Positions 1 through 9,056 of a DNA stretch of 64,000 bases are shown piece by piece. Numbering within the stretch: position 1 is the first letter of the stretch; each line of letters begins with the position of its first letter. The DNA is taken from positions 3,348,001 to 3,412,000 of the forward strand of contig NZ_CP134227.1 in the NCBI RefSeq assembly GCF_031656915.1, read 5' to 3'. Made by a program: the position numbers and the translations under genes. Source of the stretch: Nocardioides marmorisolisilvae. Lineage in GTDB: Bacteria; Actinomycetota; Actinomycetes; Propionibacteriales; Nocardioidaceae. Below the pieces are notes generated by a model that saw nothing but the letters and a program-made list of their open reading frames with translations, did not search any database and had not been told where the DNA came from.

Positions 1-2
1 GG

Positions 3-695
3 TCCGCCGGTGCGGTCTACTGCATCTCGCGTCGCACGCTCGGCGACCTCGTCGATCGGCACCCCGCGGCTCGGGCACGCGCAGTGGAGGCCCGCTACGG
101 TGCCGACCACGTGGATCGCTGGCCGCCGGCCGCACCGTCCGAGGGGGCTGCGCCCTACGCGCTCGCCTTCGGCCAGTTCGCGAACAAGAACGTCGATGCC
201 GTGCTCGACGCCTGGGCAGAGTTCTGTTGCACCGAGGCCACTTGGCGGCTGCGTCTGGTGGGCATGGGCCGTGCCGACCGCCAGGCCGCCACAGAACGGG
301 TAGCCCGGCTCGGCATCGAAGATCGGGTCGAGCTGATGTCGTGGCTGGACGACGAGCAGTTCGTGGCCTGCTTCGCAGGCGCAGGCCTCGTGGTCTTCCC
401 CTCCGACTTCGAGGGGTTCGGGCTGCCCGCAGTGGAGGCGCTCAGGCTGCGCATCCCCCTCGTCGTCTCCGACGATCCCGCCCTCGCCGAGGTGACGGGC
501 GGCCACGCGGAGACGGCTCGCCGCATCACGCCGCCGGATCTCGCTGAATCGATGCGCCGTGCGATAAAGCGCACGCCGGCGGAGCTTGACGCCGGCCGTG
601 CCTACACCGAGCAGTTCACCTGGCGCAGCATGGCCTCAGCGATCAGGAGTTCGCTGGTGTCGGCCGGCGCGGGCAGTGGAGCGCAAGGCCGATGA
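3..695 (+). CDS. Glycosyltransferase family 4 (GT-B fold), 3' part only
   Basis: The gene enters from the left edge already open, so only the C-terminal half of a GT-B glycosyltransferase is present. The donor-binding segment with SDFEGFGLPAVEAL (about 407-450) is the usual EX7E-type nucleotide-sugar site of GT4 enzymes, which move a sugar from an NDP- or GDP-donor onto a lipid-linked glycan on the cytoplasmic side of the membrane. The first 80 nt stay in frame (reading SAGAVYCISRR), so the ATG at 84 is not the true start. The stop overlaps the next ATG as ATGA (692-695), so the two genes are probably co-translated. The exact donor cannot be told. Confidence 0.85.
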   Translation, partial: SAGAVYCISRRTLGDLVDRHPAARARAVEARYGADHVDRWPPAAPSEGAAPYALAFGQFANKNVDAVLDAWAEFCCTEATWRLRLVGMGRADRQAATERVARLGIEDRVELMSWLDDEQFVACFAGAGLVVFPSDFEGFGLPAVEALRLRIPLVVSDDPALAEVTGGHAETARRITPPDLAESMRRAIKRTPAELDAGRAYTEQFTWRSMASAIRSSLVSAGAGSGAQGR

Positions 696-1588
696 GCCGC
701 AGTCTCGCCGACGTCGCGGGTCTGGTCCGCCGGCACGCCATCTGGATGGTCCGGGACCGATTCCCGCACCGCAAGGTGACCCGCGAGGTGCACGGGGTGC
801 GGATGGTGCTTCCCTGGTCACACCGGCTGCCGGATTACAGCGGACCCGGCTCGGTCTACGGCCAGAACCTCGTCGAGCTCGCCGCCGCCCTCGGTGGGGG
901 TGAAGCACCTCTCACGGTCCTCGACGTGGGCGCGAACGTCGGTGACTCGGCCCTGCAGGTACTCCATGCCGTCGACGCCCGGATCCTCTGCGTCGAGGGC
1001 GATCCGGACTACCTGGAATTCCTGCACCTCAACACCGACGCGGATCCACGGGTCAGCATCGTGGAGGCCCTGCTGGCGACCGACGACCGTGGCGGCTCGC
1101 TCTCGGCGGTCCGAGGAGGAGGCACCACCCGCTTCGAGGCGAGCGCCGGCGGGGACGGTTTCACCACGGTGACCGTCGACCGACTGCGGGCCGAGCACCC
1201 GGATTTCCAACGGCTCCGACTAGCCAAGTCTGATACCGACGGCTACGACGTGGCGCTGGTTCCGCTGATCGCCGAGGCCTGGCGGGAGCAGCCCCCGGTG
1301 CTGTTCTTCGAGTACGACCACCAGCTCTCTCGGCTGGCCGGGCACGATCCGCTGGCGGTGTGGGACAAGCTGGCCACATTGGGCTATCTGGACGTTGCTG
1401 TCTGGGACGGCGGGGGCCGTGCCCTCGGCCGGACAACGATCGATGCGGCACCCGCGCAGGCCGGGTCGCTCGAAGGACGGGGCGGTGGCCGGGCCCGCAA
1501 GTACTGGGATGTCGCGGTGGCCCACGCCGATGATGCGCAGGGCCGTGAGGTGCTCCGACAGCTGGTTCCCGGGAGCCTGGCGCTGTAG
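692..1588 (+). CDS. FkbM-family SAM-dependent methyltransferase
   Basis: A 298-residue protein with the class I methyltransferase motif VLDVGANVGDSAL near residue 78 and a later KSDTDGYD motif, as in the FkbM family. These enzymes O-methylate sugars or polyketides; beside a glycosyltransferase the likely substrate is a sugar hydroxyl of the growing polysaccharide. The ATG overlaps the upstream stop by 4 nt. It ends 5 nt before the convergent dehydratase gene. It is the first of three FkbM proteins in the window; they are not close copies of each other. The family is well supported, the substrate is not known. Confidence 0.85.
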   Translation: MSRSLADVAGLVRRHAIWMVRDRFPHRKVTREVHGVRMVLPWSHRLPDYSGPGSVYGQNLVELAAALGGGEAPLTVLDVGANVGDSALQVLHAVDARILCVEGDPDYLEFLHLNTDADPRVSIVEALLATDDRGGSLSAVRGGGTTRFEASAGGDGFTTVTVDRLRAEHPDFQRLRLAKSDTDGYDVALVPLIAEAWREQPPVLFFEYDHQLSRLAGHDPLAVWDKLATLGYLDVAVWDGGGRALGRTTIDAAPAQAGSLEGRGGGRARKYWDVAVAHADDAQGREVLRQLVPGSLAL

Positions 1589-1593
1589 TCCAT

Positions 1594-2589
1594 TCAGCGC
1601 AGGAGGTATGCCGGGTCGTCCTCGACTCCGCGGCGCAGCCGCTCCTGGTCGACGTGCACCATCTGCGCGACGAGCTCCACGAAGCTGGTGGTGGCGGTCC
1701 ATCCGATCGCCTGGCGAGCCGGCTCCGGATCCGCGACGATCAGTGCTGCGTCGCGGGGCCGCATCAGCGACTCGTCGTGCTGAACGTGGGCCCAGGGCTC
1801 CTCGACCCCAGCGGCGTCGAAGGCCACGTCGACGAGTTCGGTTACCGAGTGCGCGACCCCGGTGCCGATGGGCAGGTCGATGGGAGCGTCGGTCCGCAGC
1901 ATCGCGCGCATCGCCACCACGTAGTCGCGTGCATGTCCCCAGTCGCGCCTCACCGCAAGGTTGCCCAGGGTGAGCGGATCGGGCCTGCCGGCAGCGATCC
2001 GTGCTGCCGCCCGTGTGACCTTGCGGGTGAGGAAGCGTCCGTCGCGCAGCGGACTCTCATGGTTGTGCAGCGTCGCAAAGCAGGCGTGCAGGTCGTGCCG
2101 CTCCCGATACTCGACGACAGAGACCTCGGCCAGCGCCTTCGCTTGAGCGTACGGGCTCTCCGAGGCGGAGCCGTGAACTTCCGCGGACGAGGCCTGGAAG
2201 AAGCGGATGTCGGCGCCGGTGCGGTCCCGCAGCGCGAGCACGTCGTCGAGGAGACCTGCTACGGCGGTGGCGTTGACATCCAGGGTGAGCGCCGGCTCGG
2301 CCCAGCTCAGTGCCACCGAGCTGAGCGCGGCGAGGTTGTAGACCTCGTCGGGCCGGTGCGCCTCGAGGAGTCGGCGCATGCCGGTCCGGTCGCGGACGTC
2401 GCAGGAGACCACCGCGACACGGGGGAGGTACGCCGTCACTCGGCGGCCCGCTGGTCCTCGAATTGCTGGTGACGACGCGGTGCCCACGACCGTGCAGCCC
2501 TCATCCTGCAGCAGCCGGGTGAGATAGATGCCGTCCTGCCCGGTGATGCCCGTGATCAGTGCGGTGCGGTGGCTCCCGGGCGATCTCAC
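1594..2589 (-). CDS. GDP-mannose 4,6-dehydratase paralog (SDR family)
   Basis: A 331-residue extended SDR that starts at GTG 2589, in a GTGA overlap with the stop of gmd. An upstream ATG at 2700 would lie inside gmd and is rejected. It keeps the GMD signature ITGITGQDG (about 12-20), the catalytic SSAEVHG (134-140) and YAQAK (147-151), and the NHESP segment. It is nonetheless clearly diverged from its neighbour, with a shortened middle and many changes around the substrate loop. It could be a second GDP-mannose dehydratase, a GDP-4-keto-6-deoxymannose reductase or epimerase, or act on another GDP-sugar. The operon with gmd points to the same nucleotide-sugar pathway. Confidence 0.8.
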   Translation of the reverse strand: MRSPGSHRTALITGITGQDGIYLTRLLQDEGCTVVGTASSPAIRGPAGRRVTAYLPRVAVVSCDVRDRTGMRRLLEAHRPDEVYNLAALSSVALSWAEPALTLDVNATAVAGLLDDVLALRDRTGADIRFFQASSAEVHGSASESPYAQAKALAEVSVVEYRERHDLHACFATLHNHESPLRDGRFLTRKVTRAAARIAAGRPDPLTLGNLAVRRDWGHARDYVVAMRAMLRTDAPIDLPIGTGVAHSVTELVDVAFDAAGVEEPWAHVQHDESLMRPRDAALIVADPEPARQAIGWTATTSFVELVAQMVHVDQERLRRGVEDDPAYLLR

Positions 2590-3587
2590 AGGGGCAGGTT
2601 CGGCGAGACGCCCCGGTCGCGGACCAGCCGGCCGACCGCCTCCAGGTCGGCGTCCACCATCAACCGCGCCAGCTCGTCGGTGGTGGTGCGCGCAGTCCAA
2701 CCGAGACGTTCGTGAGCTCGGGACGGATCTCCGATCAGCGCGTCCACCTCGGTGGGTCGCTCGTACTGCTTGTCGTGGCGGACGTGATCCTCCCAGTTCA
2801 GACCGGCATGGGCGAAGGCTGTTTCGCAGAACTGTCGGATGGTCGTGCCCGTCCCGGTTGCGAGCACGAAGTCCTCGGGCTCGTCACGCTGCAGCATCTG
2901 CCACATCCCCTCGACGTACTCCTTGGCGTAACCCCAGTCGCGGACCGCCGCGAGATTGCCGAGGTGGAGGTGATCGGTGACCCCGTGCTTGATCGCGGCC
3001 ACTCCGAGACTGATCTTGCGGGTCACGAAGCTCTCGCCGCGTCGTGGCGACTCGTGGTTGAAGAGGATCCCAGAGACGGCGAACAGGTCGTAGGCCTCCC
3101 GGTAGTTGACGGTGACCCAGTGCGAGTAGAGCTTCGCGGCGCCGTACGGCGAGCGGGGGCGGAACGCCGAGATCTCGGACTGGGGTGGTGGGGTCGACCC
3201 GAACATCTCCGAGGTCGACGCCTGGTAGAAGCGGCAGCCCAAGCCCGAGGCCCGGATCGCCTCGAGCAGCCGGAGGGTGCCGACCGCATCGGCTGATGCG
3301 GTGTACTCCGGCATCTCGAAGGAGACCTTCACGTGGCTCTGCGCTCCGAGGTTGTAGACCTCGTGCGGTGCGATGCTGTGGATCAGGTTGACCAAGCTGA
3401 CGCCGTCGGTGAGGTCGCCGTAGTGCAGGTGCAACCGGTCCTCGGCGTGCAGGTGGTCGATCCGGCTACGGTTCAGGGTCGAGGCTCGACGGACCAGGCC
3501 GTGGACCTCGTAGCCCTTGCCCAGCAGCAGCTCGGCCAGGTAGGAACCGTCCTGGCCGGTGATGCCGGTGATGAAGGCGCGTCTCAT
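2586..3587 (-). CDS. gmd: GDP-mannose 4,6-dehydratase
   Basis: A 333-residue enzyme that turns GDP-D-mannose into GDP-4-keto-6-deoxy-D-mannose, the entry step to GDP-fucose, GDP-rhamnose and related sugars. The ATG at 3587 gives the standard N-terminus [20 protein letters not shown]; the open frame further upstream is non-coding. Visible motifs are the NADP loop TGITGQDG (7-14), STSEMFG (124-130), YGAAK (148-152), [15 protein letters not shown] and a normal family length. It leads a two-gene operon with its paralog and is divergent from the epimerase at 3756. Confidence 0.95.
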   Translation of the reverse strand: MRRAFITGITGQDGSYLAELLLGKGYEVHGLVRRASTLNRSRIDHLHAEDRLHLHYGDLTDGVSLVNLIHSIAPHEVYNLGAQSHVKVSFEMPEYTASADAVGTLRLLEAIRASGLGCRFYQASTSEMFGSTPPPQSEISAFRPRSPYGAAKLYSHWVTVNYREAYDLFAVSGILFNHESPRRGESFVTRKISLGVAAIKHGVTDHLHLGNLAAVRDWGYAKEYVEGMWQMLQRDEPEDFVLATGTGTTIRQFCETAFAHAGLNWEDHVRHDKQYERPTEVDALIGDPSRAHERLGWTARTTTDELARLMVDADLEAVGRLVRDRGVSPNLPL

Positions 3588-3755
3588 GGCGCCGGAGCGT
3601 AGCTCACGGGTGGCGAGACCGAGCGGGGCGGAATCGAGCTGAAATGTCCGATACTGGCGCGTAACTAAATTCGGGCCGATGTCGTTTGTGGGGAAGGCAG
3701 CAAGGAAATGTCGGCGCGGGGGACGATCGCGGGCGGGTTTAGGGGAAGATGAGTC

Positions 3756-4733
3756 ATGGGCAGCGTTGACGTCCTCGTCGCCGGAGGCGGCGGGTTCATC
3801 GGGGGGCATCTGGTCGGCGACCTGCTTGGGCAGGGGCTGAGCGTGCGTTCGGTGGACGTGAAGCCGACCTCGGAGTGGTATCAGGTTCATGCGGGCGCGG
3901 AGAACGTGGTCGCGGATCTGTCGCTGCTGGACAACGCGGTGGCCCAGACCGATGGTGCGCGGCAGGTCTACATGTTGGCTGCCGACATGGGTGGCATGGG
4001 CTTCATCGAGAACAACAAGGCGCTGTGCATGTTGACGGTGCTGACCAGCACCCACATGCTGCAGGCCGCGCGGTTGGCCGGTGTGGAGCGGTACTTCTAC
4101 TCGTCCTCGGCGTGCGTGTACGCCGCGGACAAGCAGACCGACACCGACATCACCGCGCTGAAGGAGGCCGACGCGTACCCGGCGATGCCGGAGGATGGGT
4201 ACGGCTGGGAGAAGCTGTTCACCGAGCGGATGTGTCGGCACTTCGAGGAGGACTTCGGGCTGACCACCCGGGTGGCGCGCTACCACAACGTCTACGGGCC
4301 GCACGGCACCTGGGAGGGCGGTCGGGAGAAGGCGCCGGCTGCGGTGTGCCGCAAGATCGCGACTGCGGAGATCACCGGTGAGCACCACCTCGACATCTGG
4401 GGCGATGGCGAGCAGACCCGCAGCTTCATGTACATCGACGACTGCCTGAAGGGATCGCAGATGATCCTCCATGGCGAGAGCAGTGCTCCGGTCAATCTCG
4501 GCTCTGATGAGTTGGTTTCGATCAACCAGCTCTACTCCATCGTCGAGGAGATCGCCGGGATCAAGTGCACCCGCAGCTACCAGTTGGATGCGCCCCAGGG
4601 GGTGCGGGGCCGCAACAGCGACAACACCCAGATCCTGGAGACCTACGGCTGGGCTCCGCCGATCACCTTGGCCGACGGCCTGGCCAAGACCTACGCCTGG
4701 GTCTACGACCAGGTGAAGCGATCACTCGGCTGA
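3756..4733 (+). CDS. GDP-mannose 3,5-epimerase-like SDR
   Basis: A 325-residue extended SDR with [10 protein letters not shown] at the N-terminus, [12 protein letters not shown] (about 76-87), SSSACVY (116-122) and YGWEK (149-153). The ADMGGMGF segment and the general layout are those of GDP-mannose 3,5-epimerase, which makes GDP-L-galactose or GDP-L-gulose from GDP-mannose. An AGGGGA ribosome site precedes the ATG. Next to gmd it probably draws on the same GDP-mannose pool. Epimerases of this type are also annotated simply as NAD-dependent epimerase/dehydratase, so the exact product is inferred. Confidence 0.85.
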   Translation: MGSVDVLVAGGGGFIGGHLVGDLLGQGLSVRSVDVKPTSEWYQVHAGAENVVADLSLLDNAVAQTDGARQVYMLAADMGGMGFIENNKALCMLTVLTSTHMLQAARLAGVERYFYSSSACVYAADKQTDTDITALKEADAYPAMPEDGYGWEKLFTERMCRHFEEDFGLTTRVARYHNVYGPHGTWEGGREKAPAAVCRKIATAEITGEHHLDIWGDGEQTRSFMYIDDCLKGSQMILHGESSAPVNLGSDELVSINQLYSIVEEIAGIKCTRSYQLDAPQGVRGRNSDNTQILETYGWAPPITLADGLAKTYAWVYDQVKRSLG

Positions 4734-4744
4734 GGTGCGGCGTC

Positions 4745-5944
4745 ATGAAGGTGTTGGTCCACGACTTCTCGGGGCACCCGTTCCAGGCCCAGCTGAGCCG
4801 GGAGCTGGCCCGTCGCGGGCACGACGTCGTGCACTCCTACTGCGCTGCCTACGTCGGAGGCAAGGGCAAGCTCGAGGCGCGGCCTGACGAGCGGGTTGTC
4901 TTCGAGCCCATCTCGGTCGGGCGCAGGATCCGCAAGACGAGCTTCGCGCGACGCCTCGTCACCGAGATCCAGATCGGGTTCGATCTGGCCCGGCAGGCCC
5001 GGCGTGTGAAGCCGGACGTGGTGATGGTGTCGACGACGCCGGTGCCCAGCATGGTGGTGCTGGCCGCAGTGCTGTGGCTCCGCCGCACCCCCTGGGTGTT
5101 GTGGCACCAGGACATCCAGGCAGTCGCGATCAAGAGCTTCGCCGGGGCGGCCCTGTCCCGCATGTTCCTCGTGGCCGGCCAGCTGATCGGGTACGGCGAG
5201 CGCTGGGGGTCCCGTCGCGCGGCAGCGATCGTGGTGATCGTCGAGTCGTTCCTCGAGGTTCATCGAGCGTGGGGCACTGCCGAGAAGGCTACGGTGATTC
5301 CCAACTGGGCGCCGCTCGACGAGATCTACCCTGTCGAGCGCAAGAACGACTGGGCGGTCGAGCACGGGCTCGACGAGACGAAGACGTTGACCTACTCAGG
5401 CACGCTGGGGCTGAAGCACAACCCGGCGTTGTTGGTGCAGTTGGCCCGACACGTGATCGACCAGGGCACGCCGGTCCGCCTGGTCGTGGTCAACGAAGGC
5501 CCTGCCGTCGAGGTCGTGCGGGCCGAGGCTGACCGACTCGACGTGCCATTGACCCTGCTGCCGTTCCAGCCGTACGGACGGTTGCCGGAAGTACTCGGCA
5601 GCGGTGACGTGCTCGTGGTGCTGCTGGAGCGCACCGCCGGTGAGTTCTCGGTGCCCTCAAAGACACTGTCCTACCTCTGCGCCGGCCGTCCGGTGCTGGG
5701 TCTGATGCCCCCGGAGAACCTCGCCTCGGTCCTCGTTGACCGCGCCGGCGGATGCGTGCTGCCACCGGCTGAGGAGTCGCTGCCCGCAGCGGCCCGCTGG
5801 GTCACGGCGGTGCTCGCAGACGACCAGGAGCGGGCGCTGCTCGGTGAGCAGGCGCGCCAGCTCGCCGAGCAGGAGTTCCGGCTGGCGTCCTGCGCCGACC
5901 GGTTCGAGAGCATTCTCCGCGAAGCAGCCTCGGGCGGCGCGTGA
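4745..5944 (+). CDS. Glycosyltransferase family 4, WcaI-like
   Basis: A 399-residue GT-B glycosyltransferase. The start is the ATG at 4745 (MKVLVHDFSGHPFQAQLSRE), 11 nt after the epimerase gene; earlier in-frame starts lie inside that gene. It has the N-terminal acceptor domain with a GHPFQ loop, IPNWAPL (about residue 185) at the domain linker and a C-terminal donor domain ending near VPSKTLSYLCAGRPVLG. The layout resembles WcaI, a transferase of the colanic acid pathway, so a GDP-deoxysugar donor fits the neighbours. The donor is inferred. Confidence 0.85.
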   Translation: MKVLVHDFSGHPFQAQLSRELARRGHDVVHSYCAAYVGGKGKLEARPDERVVFEPISVGRRIRKTSFARRLVTEIQIGFDLARQARRVKPDVVMVSTTPVPSMVVLAAVLWLRRTPWVLWHQDIQAVAIKSFAGAALSRMFLVAGQLIGYGERWGSRRAAAIVVIVESFLEVHRAWGTAEKATVIPNWAPLDEIYPVERKNDWAVEHGLDETKTLTYSGTLGLKHNPALLVQLARHVIDQGTPVRLVVVNEGPAVEVVRAEADRLDVPLTLLPFQPYGRLPEVLGSGDVLVVLLERTAGEFSVPSKTLSYLCAGRPVLGLMPPENLASVLVDRAGGCVLPPAEESLPAAARWVTAVLADDQERALLGEQARQLAEQEFRLASCADRFESILREAASGGA

Positions 5945-7020
5945 CCACCCTCTCCGGCGGCGCCGGCGCGTCGACGACCGGCGACCTGGTCACCCTGCAG
6001 TGCGACGTCTGCTGTCCGCCGCGGTTGGCCACCTCCACGCTGGCCGGTCACCATGAGTCCGGGTGGACCCTGCGCGCCGACGGCTCCGCCCTCGATGTCT
6101 GCCCGATGTGCGTGCGCAGGCTGGCGCCGCAGAAGTGGACGCCGCGAGCCTCCCAGCCGAAGCTGGCACACGATGCTGGCGGCGCAAGGCCCAACTTCTT
6201 TGTCATCGGAGCCGCGAAGGCCGCCACCACGACGCTGCACGGGCTGGTCGGCCGACACCCCGACGTCGCCATGGCGACCGGCAAGGAGCTGTTGTTCTTC
6301 CAGGATCCCGACCGGGCGAGTTGGCGCGGGCACTACCGCGCCATGTTCGACCCCACGGCGCTGGTGCGGGGGGAGTCCTCGACGGCGTACACGCGGGCGC
6401 CGTTCGTGCCGGATGTGGCGGCGAACATCGCTGAGAGCGTCCCCGAAGCGCGTCTTGTCTACCTGGTCCGCGACCCGATCGACCGCGCGGTCTCCTCCTA
6501 CGTCGAGGAGCGGATGCACTCCAACGACCTCCGCGGATTCGACGAGGCTTTCGCCGACGTCGACCCCGCCCACAACCCCTACGTCGCAGGCAGTTGCTAC
6601 GCGCACCAGCTGGCTGCCTACCTCGAGCACTTCTCCCGAGATCAGATGCTGGTCCTCGACATGGCCGAGCTGGCGACCAGGCCCGAGCAGACCCTGCGGC
6701 GCGTGTGGGCGTTCGCCGGAGTCGACCCCGATGTCGAGGTGGTCGGTCTCGACGAGCGGCTCAACACGCGCGAGGAGAAGCGGGAGTACTCCGCCGCGGG
6801 CACGACGCTGCGGCGTTCGCCGCTCGTCCGGCTTCTGTACGCGCTCCCCGACGGGCCCCGCGAGCGACTTCTTGCACCGGTGCGGCGGCGGTTGTCGCAG
6901 CCGATCCCGCGTCCGGAGGTCCTCCCGGAGTTGCGAGCCCGGCTCGAGGCGGTCTTCGCGCCCGATGTCGCCGAGCTGCGCCGGATCAGCGACCTGGAGC
7001 TGGCTGGCTGGAGCGTGTGA
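5941..7020 (+). CDS. PAPS-dependent sulfotransferase with N-terminal CxxC pairs
   Basis: A 359-residue protein starting at GTG 5941 in a GTGA overlap with the glycosyltransferase. The sulfotransferase core begins near residue 82: NFFVIGAAKAATTTLH is the 5'-phosphosulfate loop and YLVRDPIDRAVSSY (about residue 178) the 3'-phosphate binding strand. It would move sulfate from PAPS to a hydroxyl, most likely on a sugar given the operon. Before the core lies a segment with C21-x2-C24 and C54-x2-C57, which looks like a small zinc ribbon. PAPS could be supplied by the CysDN and CysC genes in this window. Confidence 0.85.
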   Translation: MTTLSGGAGASTTGDLVTLQCDVCCPPRLATSTLAGHHESGWTLRADGSALDVCPMCVRRLAPQKWTPRASQPKLAHDAGGARPNFFVIGAAKAATTTLHGLVGRHPDVAMATGKELLFFQDPDRASWRGHYRAMFDPTALVRGESSTAYTRAPFVPDVAANIAESVPEARLVYLVRDPIDRAVSSYVEERMHSNDLRGFDEAFADVDPAHNPYVAGSCYAHQLAAYLEHFSRDQMLVLDMAELATRPEQTLRRVWAFAGVDPDVEVVGLDERLNTREEKREYSAAGTTLRRSPLVRLLYALPDGPRERLLAPVRRRLSQPIPRPEVLPELRARLEAVFAPDVAELRRISDLELAGWSV

Positions 7021-7025
7021 ATCGT

Positions 7026-8057
7026 TCAGCCGCGCTGGAACAAGAAGAAGTGGTGGTCGGTTCCGATCAGCCGTCGCAGCTCCGGTTCCTCGTGGACCGG
7101 CCGGAAGTCGACGAGCTGGTAGCCCGCGGCCTCGATGCTCGGCCGGAAGTCGCGGCGCACGCCGTCGGCCTCGGTGGTGAGCAGCTCCGTCGGGTGGTTC
7201 GGCACCACCAGCAGCCACTCCACGGACTTCTTGGCGACCAGCTCGAGCCACCACTCAACTGCCTCGAGCGGGCACTCGGTGAAGCTGTGCACGTTCACGG
7301 CGATGTCGTAGCTGTCGTGCATGTCCTCGAGTCGGTCGAGCCGCACTGCACGCGCGTCGTGCAGATCCCGGAACCGTAGGTAGTAGTCGGAGAGGAACGT
7401 CGAGTGCGGCACGCCGTCCATGCAGTCGTAGGTGACCGTTCCCGGGAACGCCTCCGCCATCCGATGCGCGAGCCGGCCGTAGCCCGCGCCGATGTCGAGG
7501 ACCGAGAAGTGACCGCGCTCGGACAGCCCGAGCCGACTGTCGAGATAGTTGATCTCGTCGATGCTGTCGAGAAGGTCGCGGCTGACCCGCTGGCCGCCCA
7601 GGTCGAAGGTCCACACCCCGAAGAGCCCGTCCTCCGTGAGGCGGTCGAGCAGGCCGAGGTGGTCGGCGCGACGGGTCTGCAGCAGGTTGATGTACATCCG
7701 CGCCTCGGTGCCGCCGCGCAAGGCGCGGTACTGCCAGACGTAGGCGTTGTCGCCGCGGAACCAGGGCAGCGAGACCTGGTCGTCGACGAAGGAGTCCTCC
7801 CACAGCGTAGGCGCTGCTGCCGCCGCCTCGAGACCGGCGTACGCCGAGCGCAGCTCCCGGAGCAGTGGGTTGTCGGGGCGGAGGTATTCCGCGGCTCCCG
7901 GGGGCAACGGGACGGTGTCGTCGTAGCTGGTCAGTGTGTGCCGGCGACTCTCCTCGTCGAGGCGCTGGACATCCCAGCCGTGCTCGTTGAGGAACCGGCG
8001 CGCCCGCATCGCCTGCTGGTGAGCGAGGTTGCGCGCACGGGTCATCCGGTGGGACAT
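7026..8057 (-). CDS. Putative sugar O-methyltransferase
   Basis: A 343-residue protein with the SAM motif FSVLDIGAGYGRLAHRM near residue 188 and an upstream aromatic-rich N-domain (WRYRAL-like VWQYRALRGG), as in the 'putative sugar O-methyltransferase' family found in polysaccharide loci. A GGAGGAG ribosome site lies just before the ATG at 8057. It is convergent with the sulfotransferase gene, with a gap of 5 nt. The likely role is methylation of a polysaccharide sugar in the cytoplasm; the substrate is unknown. Confidence 0.8.
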   Translation of the reverse strand: MSHRMTRARNLAHQQAMRARRFLNEHGWDVQRLDEESRRHTLTSYDDTVPLPPGAAEYLRPDNPLLRELRSAYAGLEAAAAAPTLWEDSFVDDQVSLPWFRGDNAYVWQYRALRGGTEARMYINLLQTRRADHLGLLDRLTEDGLFGVWTFDLGGQRVSRDLLDSIDEINYLDSRLGLSERGHFSVLDIGAGYGRLAHRMAEAFPGTVTYDCMDGVPHSTFLSDYYLRFRDLHDARAVRLDRLEDMHDSYDIAVNVHSFTECPLEAVEWWLELVAKKSVEWLLVVPNHPTELLTTEADGVRRDFRPSIEAAGYQLVDFRPVHEEPELRRLIGTDHHFFLFQRG

Positions 8058-8120
8058 CGGGACTCTCCTCCGTCGGAGTTTGTCGAGCAGAGTGCGCCGC
8101 AGCGAAAGCGCTGAGACGGG

Positions 8121-8687
8121 CTAAGCCTCGCAGACCACCATCCGGTAGGCACCGTGGACGGTGCGACGCACCGCCGTCTTGCCGTCCACGGTGATCGTGC
8201 AGGTGACCGAGCCTCCCTTGGGGGCGACCACGCCGCCGACGATCACGTGCACCCCGGGAGCCTGGATGCGGGCGCTCTTGACATACGGGTCGGGCGGGAA
8301 CTGCTTGGCGTATCTGGTGCCGTTGAGATCCTTGTAGCCCACCCAGCCCAGTGACCCGTTCCCGGACACGGTGCTGAGGTAGGTGTGCATGCCCGGCCCG
8401 TACTGGAACGACGTGCCCTGCGGGGCCGCTGCCTCCAGTGCCTTCAAGGTGGCGGCCCTTCCGGTGGCCACCGCTGAGTCCGCCGTCGCGGGGTCGCCAC
8501 TGCGGTGGTGACGGCGGTGGTGCCGAGTGTGATGAGGCGTGCTGGCGGACTGTGTGCTGGTGGACGGATCGGTCTGCGGCTGGTCGGCCCGGTGGTGCAG
8601 CCGGACCACCACGAAGGCGATCAGGACCGCGGCCGCGCACAGTCCGATGATCCACCTACGCAGCTTTCGTCGTGTCGATCGGCGCAT
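8121..8687 (-). CDS. MmpS-like membrane-anchored exported protein
   Basis: A 188-residue protein with a basic N-terminus, one transmembrane helix (about residues 12-29) and a His- and Ser/Thr-rich linker (about 35-65) before a globular C-terminal half. The C-terminal part has a pair of Cys (VTCTITVDG and VVCEA) and the shape of the MmpS-type transport accessory fold. It would be anchored in the membrane with the domain outside. No MmpL partner is in the window. The function is not known; the family match is moderate. Confidence 0.55.
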   Translation of the reverse strand: MRRSTRRKLRRWIIGLCAAAVLIAFVVVRLHHRADQPQTDPSTSTQSASTPHHTRHHRRHHRSGDPATADSAVATGRAATLKALEAAAPQGTSFQYGPGMHTYLSTVSGNGSLGWVGYKDLNGTRYAKQFPPDPYVKSARIQAPGVHVIVGGVVAPKGGSVTCTITVDGKTAVRRTVHGAYRMVVCEA

Positions 8688-8794
8688 GCTCCGCCCTATC
8701 CTCGCTACCCCGGCGCGGCGGATTGCCGCTCGAACCCCATAACGACCCAGGCTGCCGGCCCGTTACGACTGGGAGGATGGATCGAGTGATCTCG

Positions 8795-8800
8795 TATTAT
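8795..8800 (+). promoter_or_regulatory. Candidate -10 box upstream of the sulfur leader peptide
   Basis: TATTAT is the best -10-like hexamer in the 369-nt gap 8688-9056. A transcript starting about 7 nt later would begin roughly 30 nt before the leader peptide ATG at 8837. No convincing -35 is visible 17 nt upstream. Confidence 0.3.
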
Positions 8801-8836
8801 GGACACGCGGACCACATGGCGAGATAGGGAGTGGGT

Positions 8837-8944
8837 ATGCGGCCGCTCTCGACCTACTCTTGCTCCATGTCCTCGACCATGCTGACCAAGCGCCGCGCAG
8901 TGGACCACTGCCGCGTGCGCTCGGCGCTGTGTCGAATGTCCTGA
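8837..8944 (+). CDS. Putative cis-acting leader peptide of a sulfur operon (35 aa)
   Basis: A small ORF absent from ordinary gene calls. The ATG at 8837 has a good GGGAG site 5 nt upstream; internal ATGs at 8867 and 8879 are alternatives giving 25 or 21 residues. The C-terminal part reads LTKRRAVDHCRVRSALCRMS, matching the short basic, Cys-containing 'putative leader peptide' family seen in front of sulfur-metabolism genes in many actinobacteria. Its stop at 8944 is immediately followed by a 10-bp stem and then the DUF4395-rhodanese-DUF1416 operon. I infer translation-coupled attenuation in response to cysteine; the sequence shows only the peptide and the stem. Confidence 0.7.
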   Translation: MRPLSTYSCSMSSTMLTKRRAVDHCRVRSALCRMS

Positions 8945-8945
8945 C

Positions 8946-9016
8946 CGGACGCCAGGAGCCGCACTGCGCGGCACCCGTTACGCACGTGTGTTGAACGCGG
9001 TGCGCACTGGCGTCCG
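8946..9016 (+). promoter_or_regulatory. Stem-loop after the leader peptide, possible attenuator
   Basis: CGGACGCCAG (8946-8955) pairs perfectly with CTGGCGTCCG (9007-9016). Inside the 51-nt loop is a smaller hairpin GCCGC/GCGGC (8958-8972). The outer stem begins 2 nt after the leader stop codon, so a ribosome at the end of the leader would mask its 5' arm. That arrangement suits attenuation or control of the DUF4395 start, but there is no U-tract. Confidence 0.5.
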
Positions 9017-9056
9017 ACGCCGATGCCCGATCCGTTTTCCGACGTCAGGACAACCC

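Noticed and set aside
7255-8655. A 466-codon open frame on the minus strand in another frame
   Set aside because: It overlaps the sugar O-methyltransferase and MmpS-like genes, which show real domains; its own translation is Arg/Pro-rich noise.
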